DNA of 8,183 nt from Lachnospiraceae bacterium UBA3386 (GTDB lineage Bacteria > Bacillota > Clostridia > Lachnospirales > Lachnospiraceae). The notes below the pieces were generated by a model. It was not told the DNA's origin. It saw only the letters and a program-made list of their open reading frames with translations, and ran no database searches. Both the position numbers and the translations under genes were made by a program. Location: positions 1 to 8,183 of the forward strand of contig DEPS01000116.1 of the NCBI GenBank assembly GCA_002358875.1, given 5' to 3'. Below are positions 6,211 to 8,183 of the stretch, one piece after another; within the stretch, counting starts at the first letter, position 1, and each line of letters opens with the position of its first letter.

Positions 6211-6395
6211 CAGGGAAAAGAGTGCCGACTCTTCCCTGACGACAGGAAAAGAGTTCCGGCTCTTCCCTGATGACAGGAAAAGAGTGCCGGTTCTTCTCTC
6301 ATGACAGGAAAAGAGTGCCGACTCTTCCCTGATGGCAGGAAAAGAGTGCCGGTTCTTCTCTCATGACAGGAAAAGAGCGCCTGGTCTTTTCAGGA
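6209..6395. repeat. Six-copy 31-bp tandem array of hairpin repeats after the FtsK-like gene
   Basis: Units start at 6209, 6241, 6272, 6303, 6334 and 6365 (first 32 bp, then 31 bp). Each starts GACAGGAAAAGAGTGCCG (or a close variant) and ends in a pyrimidine-rich half that pairs back: AAGAGT, a four-base loop (GCCG or TCCG), ACTCTT or the G-U variants GCTCTT and GTTCTT. In units ending CCCTGA an outer CAGG/CCTG pairing adds to the stem. Units 3 and 5 differ at one base and alternate with units 2 and 4, suggesting duplication of a 62-bp block. The last unit is diverged and leads into another stem, CCTGGTC/GACCGGG (6380-6400). The array starts inside the TGA stop of the gene. The rest of the gap to 6518 (6400-6500) shows no gene or clear promoter. 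Confidence 0.9.
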
Positions 6396-6518
6396 CCGGG
6401 CAGCATCCGGATGATAACAGAAAAAAGGCTCGGATATTTGCTCTTAGATACGCGCAAAAGCACCTCGGATCCGCTGCACCGTGAGTAACGAATAAAGTTC
6501 AAAGGACGGGAAATTATA

Positions 6519-7232
6519 ATGAAATACAGGGCTGTTTTATTTGATATGGACGGGACGATCCTTGATACCGTCGCAGATCTGAACGCGAGCATCAATTACG
6601 CGCTGGAAAAGTGCGGACACAGGCACGATTTTACTCTGGAAGATACAAAGCGCCTTTTCGGCAGCGGAGTGCATACCGCCATACAGCGGGCCCTCTCCAT
6701 GGAATCAGGCCATGACGAAGAATCCTTTCTGATCCGCATCGGTACGCCCGAATATATGACAGTGCCCGGTATCGACGAAAACGAAGTGGCTGCGATCGAA
6801 CAGATCTTCCGCCCCTATTACCTGGAACACAGCCTGGACAGAACCGGCCCCTATGATGGGATTCCTGAGCTTTTGTCCTCCCTGCGCTCCCTCGGACTTA
6901 CGACCGCAGTCCTTTCCAACAAGCCGGATCCGGCTGTCAGAAAGCTCGCCGATGACATTTTTCCCGGACTCTTCGACGCAGCCGCAGGGGAGCGCCCGGG
7001 CATCCGCAGAAAGCCCGCCCCGGACATGACACAGGCCATGCTCGCAGAGCTTGGCCTTTTGGCCGGTGAAGCTTTATATATCGGCGATTCCGAGGTGGAT
7101 GTGGAGACCGCTGCCGCCTCGGGATTAGACTGCGTATGTGTCAGCTGGGGATTCCGTTCCAGGACATTTCTCGAAGCGCTGCATCCTCTCGCCGTCATCG
7201 ACAGGGCAAAGGACCTGATCCCGCTTTTGTGA
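6519..7232 (+). CDS. HAD-IA hydrolase, phosphoglycolate phosphatase-like
   Basis: This 237-residue cytoplasmic HAD phosphatase has the subclass IA layout. Motif I is FDMDGTILDT (8-17; nucleophile D9, D11), and a small helical cap follows at about 15-100. Motif II is SNK (133-135), motif III is RKPAPDM (164-170; K165), and motif IV is YIGDSEVDVETAAASG (187-202; D190, D194). The GxGVxxxIQRAL-like segment (48-58) and the SEVDVETA motif match phosphoglycolate phosphatase (Gph) and related pyrophosphatases, which clear 2-phosphoglycolate or similar small phosphates. The exact substrate cannot be assigned, so no gene symbol is given. AAAGGACGGG (6501-6510) lies 8 nt before the ATG. No strong promoter was found in the gap after the repeat array, so it may be read through from the FtsK-like gene. 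A strong terminator follows. Confidence 0.92.
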   Translation: MKYRAVLFDMDGTILDTVADLNASINYALEKCGHRHDFTLEDTKRLFGSGVHTAIQRALSMESGHDEESFLIRIGTPEYMTVPGIDENEVAAIEQIFRPYYLEHSLDRTGPYDGIPELLSSLRSLGLTTAVLSNKPDPAVRKLADDIFPGLFDAAAGERPGIRRKPAPDMTQAMLAELGLLAGEALYIGDSEVDVETAAASGLDCVCVSWGFRSRTFLEALHPLAVIDRAKDLIPLL

Positions 7233-7248
7233 AGTTTTTACATGCTCC

Positions 7249-7283
7249 AGGCTCCGTTTTCTGATGACGGAGCCTTTTTCTTT
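7249..7283 (+). terminator. Rho-independent terminator of the phosphoglycolate phosphatase-like gene
   Basis: AGGCTCCG (7249-7256) pairs perfectly with CGGAGCCT (7268-7275) over an 11-nt loop, followed by TTTTTCTTT (7275-7283). It lies 17 nt after the stop codon. Confidence 0.92.
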
Positions 7284-7285
7284 AC

Positions 7286-7341
7286 AAAAAAACACCCGCG
7301 TGTGCTCCGCAGATTCTGCGGATGCATCCGTGGGTGTTTTT
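7286..7341. terminator. Two-sided terminator for the EAL gene (also acts as backup on the plus strand)
   Basis: AAAAACACCCGCG (7288-7300) pairs with CGTGGGTGTTTTT (7329-7341) through 13 pairs with one G-U. An inner hairpin, CCGCAG/CTGCGG (7307-7321), sits within it. On the minus strand the T-run is the complement of 7286-7292, just after the EAL stop (7347-7345); on the plus strand the T-run is 7337-7341. It sits between two convergent genes and would stop transcription from both sides. Confidence 0.9.
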
Positions 7342-7344
7342 AAG

Positions 7345-8183
7345 TTACTTAGCTTTCCTGTACCAGTCCAGGAACTGATCAAGCAGAAGAGGCTTCGCGT
7401 AATAATATCCCTGGAAGCTTTCCACCTGATAATTCTTCAGAATATCCCTCATTCCTCTTGTCTCGATCCCCTCGACACAGACCTTTGCACTGAAGATTGA
7501 GGCAAGATCCGCTATCGTCCGAACGATCTTGCGGTCGACCTCATTCTCTTCTATCATTTTTACAAAACTGCGGTCGATCTTTATGATGTTGACCGGGATC
7601 TCCTTCAGGATGCCCACGGATGAAAAACCGGTCCCGAAATCATCCAGCGCGACCAGGACGCCTCTGGACTTGAGGCTGGCAACAACGTTCTTAAGAAGCT
7701 CCAGATCCAGAAGCCTGCACCTCTCCGTGACCTCAAAGCACAGATGCTCCGGCGGGTATTCCAGCTCATTCAGGATCCTTAGCACCATATCCACAAAATC
7801 CGGTTTCTCCAGCTGTGTATATGACAGATTTACATTCATAATAAATTTCTGATGGTGCCTGAGGATCTTCTTTGCAGCAAGGACAGATTCCCGAATGATC
7901 CATTCTCCAAGCTCAGGGAACAGGGGGTCCGATTCCAGGATCGGGATATACTGATCCGGAGGGACCATGCCGAAACGGTCATCCTTCCAGCGAAGGAGGG
8001 CCTCCGCGCCGATCAGCTGCTCCGTCTGTGCGTCCACGACGGGCTGATAGAGCAGGTAAAAACCCTCATAGCCGTGCATGATGGAAGCACGGATCGCGTG
8101 GAGCTTCTCCAGCCTCTGACGGCTCTCTTCGTTAAGGTCATTCCTGAATTCCACCAGATCTCCCTGATGCCGGACCTTTGACT
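7345..8183 (-). CDS. c-di-GMP phosphodiesterase, EAL domain (C-terminal part, gene runs off the window)
   Basis: EAL domains hydrolyse cyclic di-GMP to pGpG and so lower this second messenger, which controls motility and attachment. Counting from the GTG at 8154, the domain covers about residues 25-267. It keeps all the catalytic and metal/substrate motifs: EALLRW (E51), NVNLS (N109), FEVTER (E141), LDDFGTGFSS (D171, D172), KIDRSF (K192), VEGIE (E228) and FQGYYYAKP (Q248). It therefore looks active. The frame stays open to the window edge, adding SKVRHQGDL before the GTG. The segment before the EAL domain resembles the linker of GGDEF-EAL proteins, so a longer protein with an N-terminal sensor or GGDEF domain is likely. 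The alternative is a stand-alone EAL protein starting at GTG 8154, which has AGGGAG about 6 nt upstream. No membrane segment is visible in this part. Confidence 0.93.
   Translation of the reverse strand, partial: SKVRHQGDLVEFRNDLNEESRQRLEKLHAIRASIMHGYEGFYLLYQPVVDAQTEQLIGAEALLRWKDDRFGMVPPDQYIPILESDPLFPELGEWIIRESVLAAKKILRHHQKFIMNVNLSYTQLEKPDFVDMVLRILNELEYPPEHLCFEVTERCRLLDLELLKNVVASLKSRGVLVALDDFGTGFSSVGILKEIPVNIIKIDRSFVKMIEENEVDRKIVRTIADLASIFSAKVCVEGIETRGMRDILKNYQVESFQGYYYAKPLLLDQFLDWYRKAK

Noticed and set aside
6209..6395. The 31-bp array as a CRISPR array
   Set aside because: The units are contiguous with no unique spacers between repeats, and no cas gene is nearby.
8152..8154. GTG at 8154 as the definite start of the EAL gene
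   Set aside because: A plausible AGGGAG precedes it, but the frame is open to the window edge and the preceding residues resemble an interdomain linker, so the gene is more likely to continue.

Overview
The window looks like the chromosome of a fairly GC-rich Firmicute of class Clostridia, most likely a Lachnospiraceae-like gut anaerobe. This rests on a TmcAL-type tRNA acetate ligase (a Firmicutes family), AGGAGG-type ribosome binding sites, TATAAT and extended TGnTATAAT promoters, and an EAL protein whose linker resembles clostridial GGDEF-EAL proteins. The species cannot be named from this. No rRNA, tRNA, CRISPR array, transposase or phage gene was seen.

Layout. Positions 1-548 (minus) are the 5' part of acetate kinase ackA. 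Positions 549-980 are a gene-free divergent region. It holds a good minus-strand promoter and a roughly 265-nt ackA leader with an internal terminator-like hairpin, so it is a candidate attenuator or leader RNA. Positions 981-2198 (plus) encode TmcAL, which uses acetate and ATP to make ac4C34 on elongator tRNA-Met; its 3' end runs into a three-copy, roughly 40-bp tandem array (2151-2268). Convergent to it, on the minus strand, is a two-gene operon with a TAATG stop/start overlap: a complete Cof-type HAD phosphatase (3862-4827), then a 529-residue fusion of a degenerate ADP-ribosylglycohydrolase-like domain and an SseB-like domain (2273-3862).

A 234-bp region (4828-5061) carries two back-to-back extended -10 promoters in an inverted repeat. 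On the plus side it drives a 382-residue FtsK/SpoIIIE-like protein (5062-6210) that keeps the fold-level sequence pattern but has lost Walker A, the Walker B aspartate and further motor motifs. A six-copy, 31-bp array of hairpin-forming repeats starts at its stop codon (6209-6395). A phosphoglycolate-phosphatase-like HAD gene (6519-7232) follows and ends in a strong terminator. Convergent to it is the C-terminal part of a c-di-GMP phosphodiesterase (EAL) gene (7345-8183) with a long two-sided terminator.

How they may work together. ackA and TmcAL share a divergent control region and both handle acetate. Around 2273-6210, two proteins that look like catalytically dead relatives of enzymes (ADP-ribosylglycohydrolase and FtsK) are expressed from one symmetric divergent promoter, with an intact HAD phosphatase between them. 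Their function is unknown, and this is the part of the window most worth following up. The remaining genes look like ordinary housekeeping or signalling genes.
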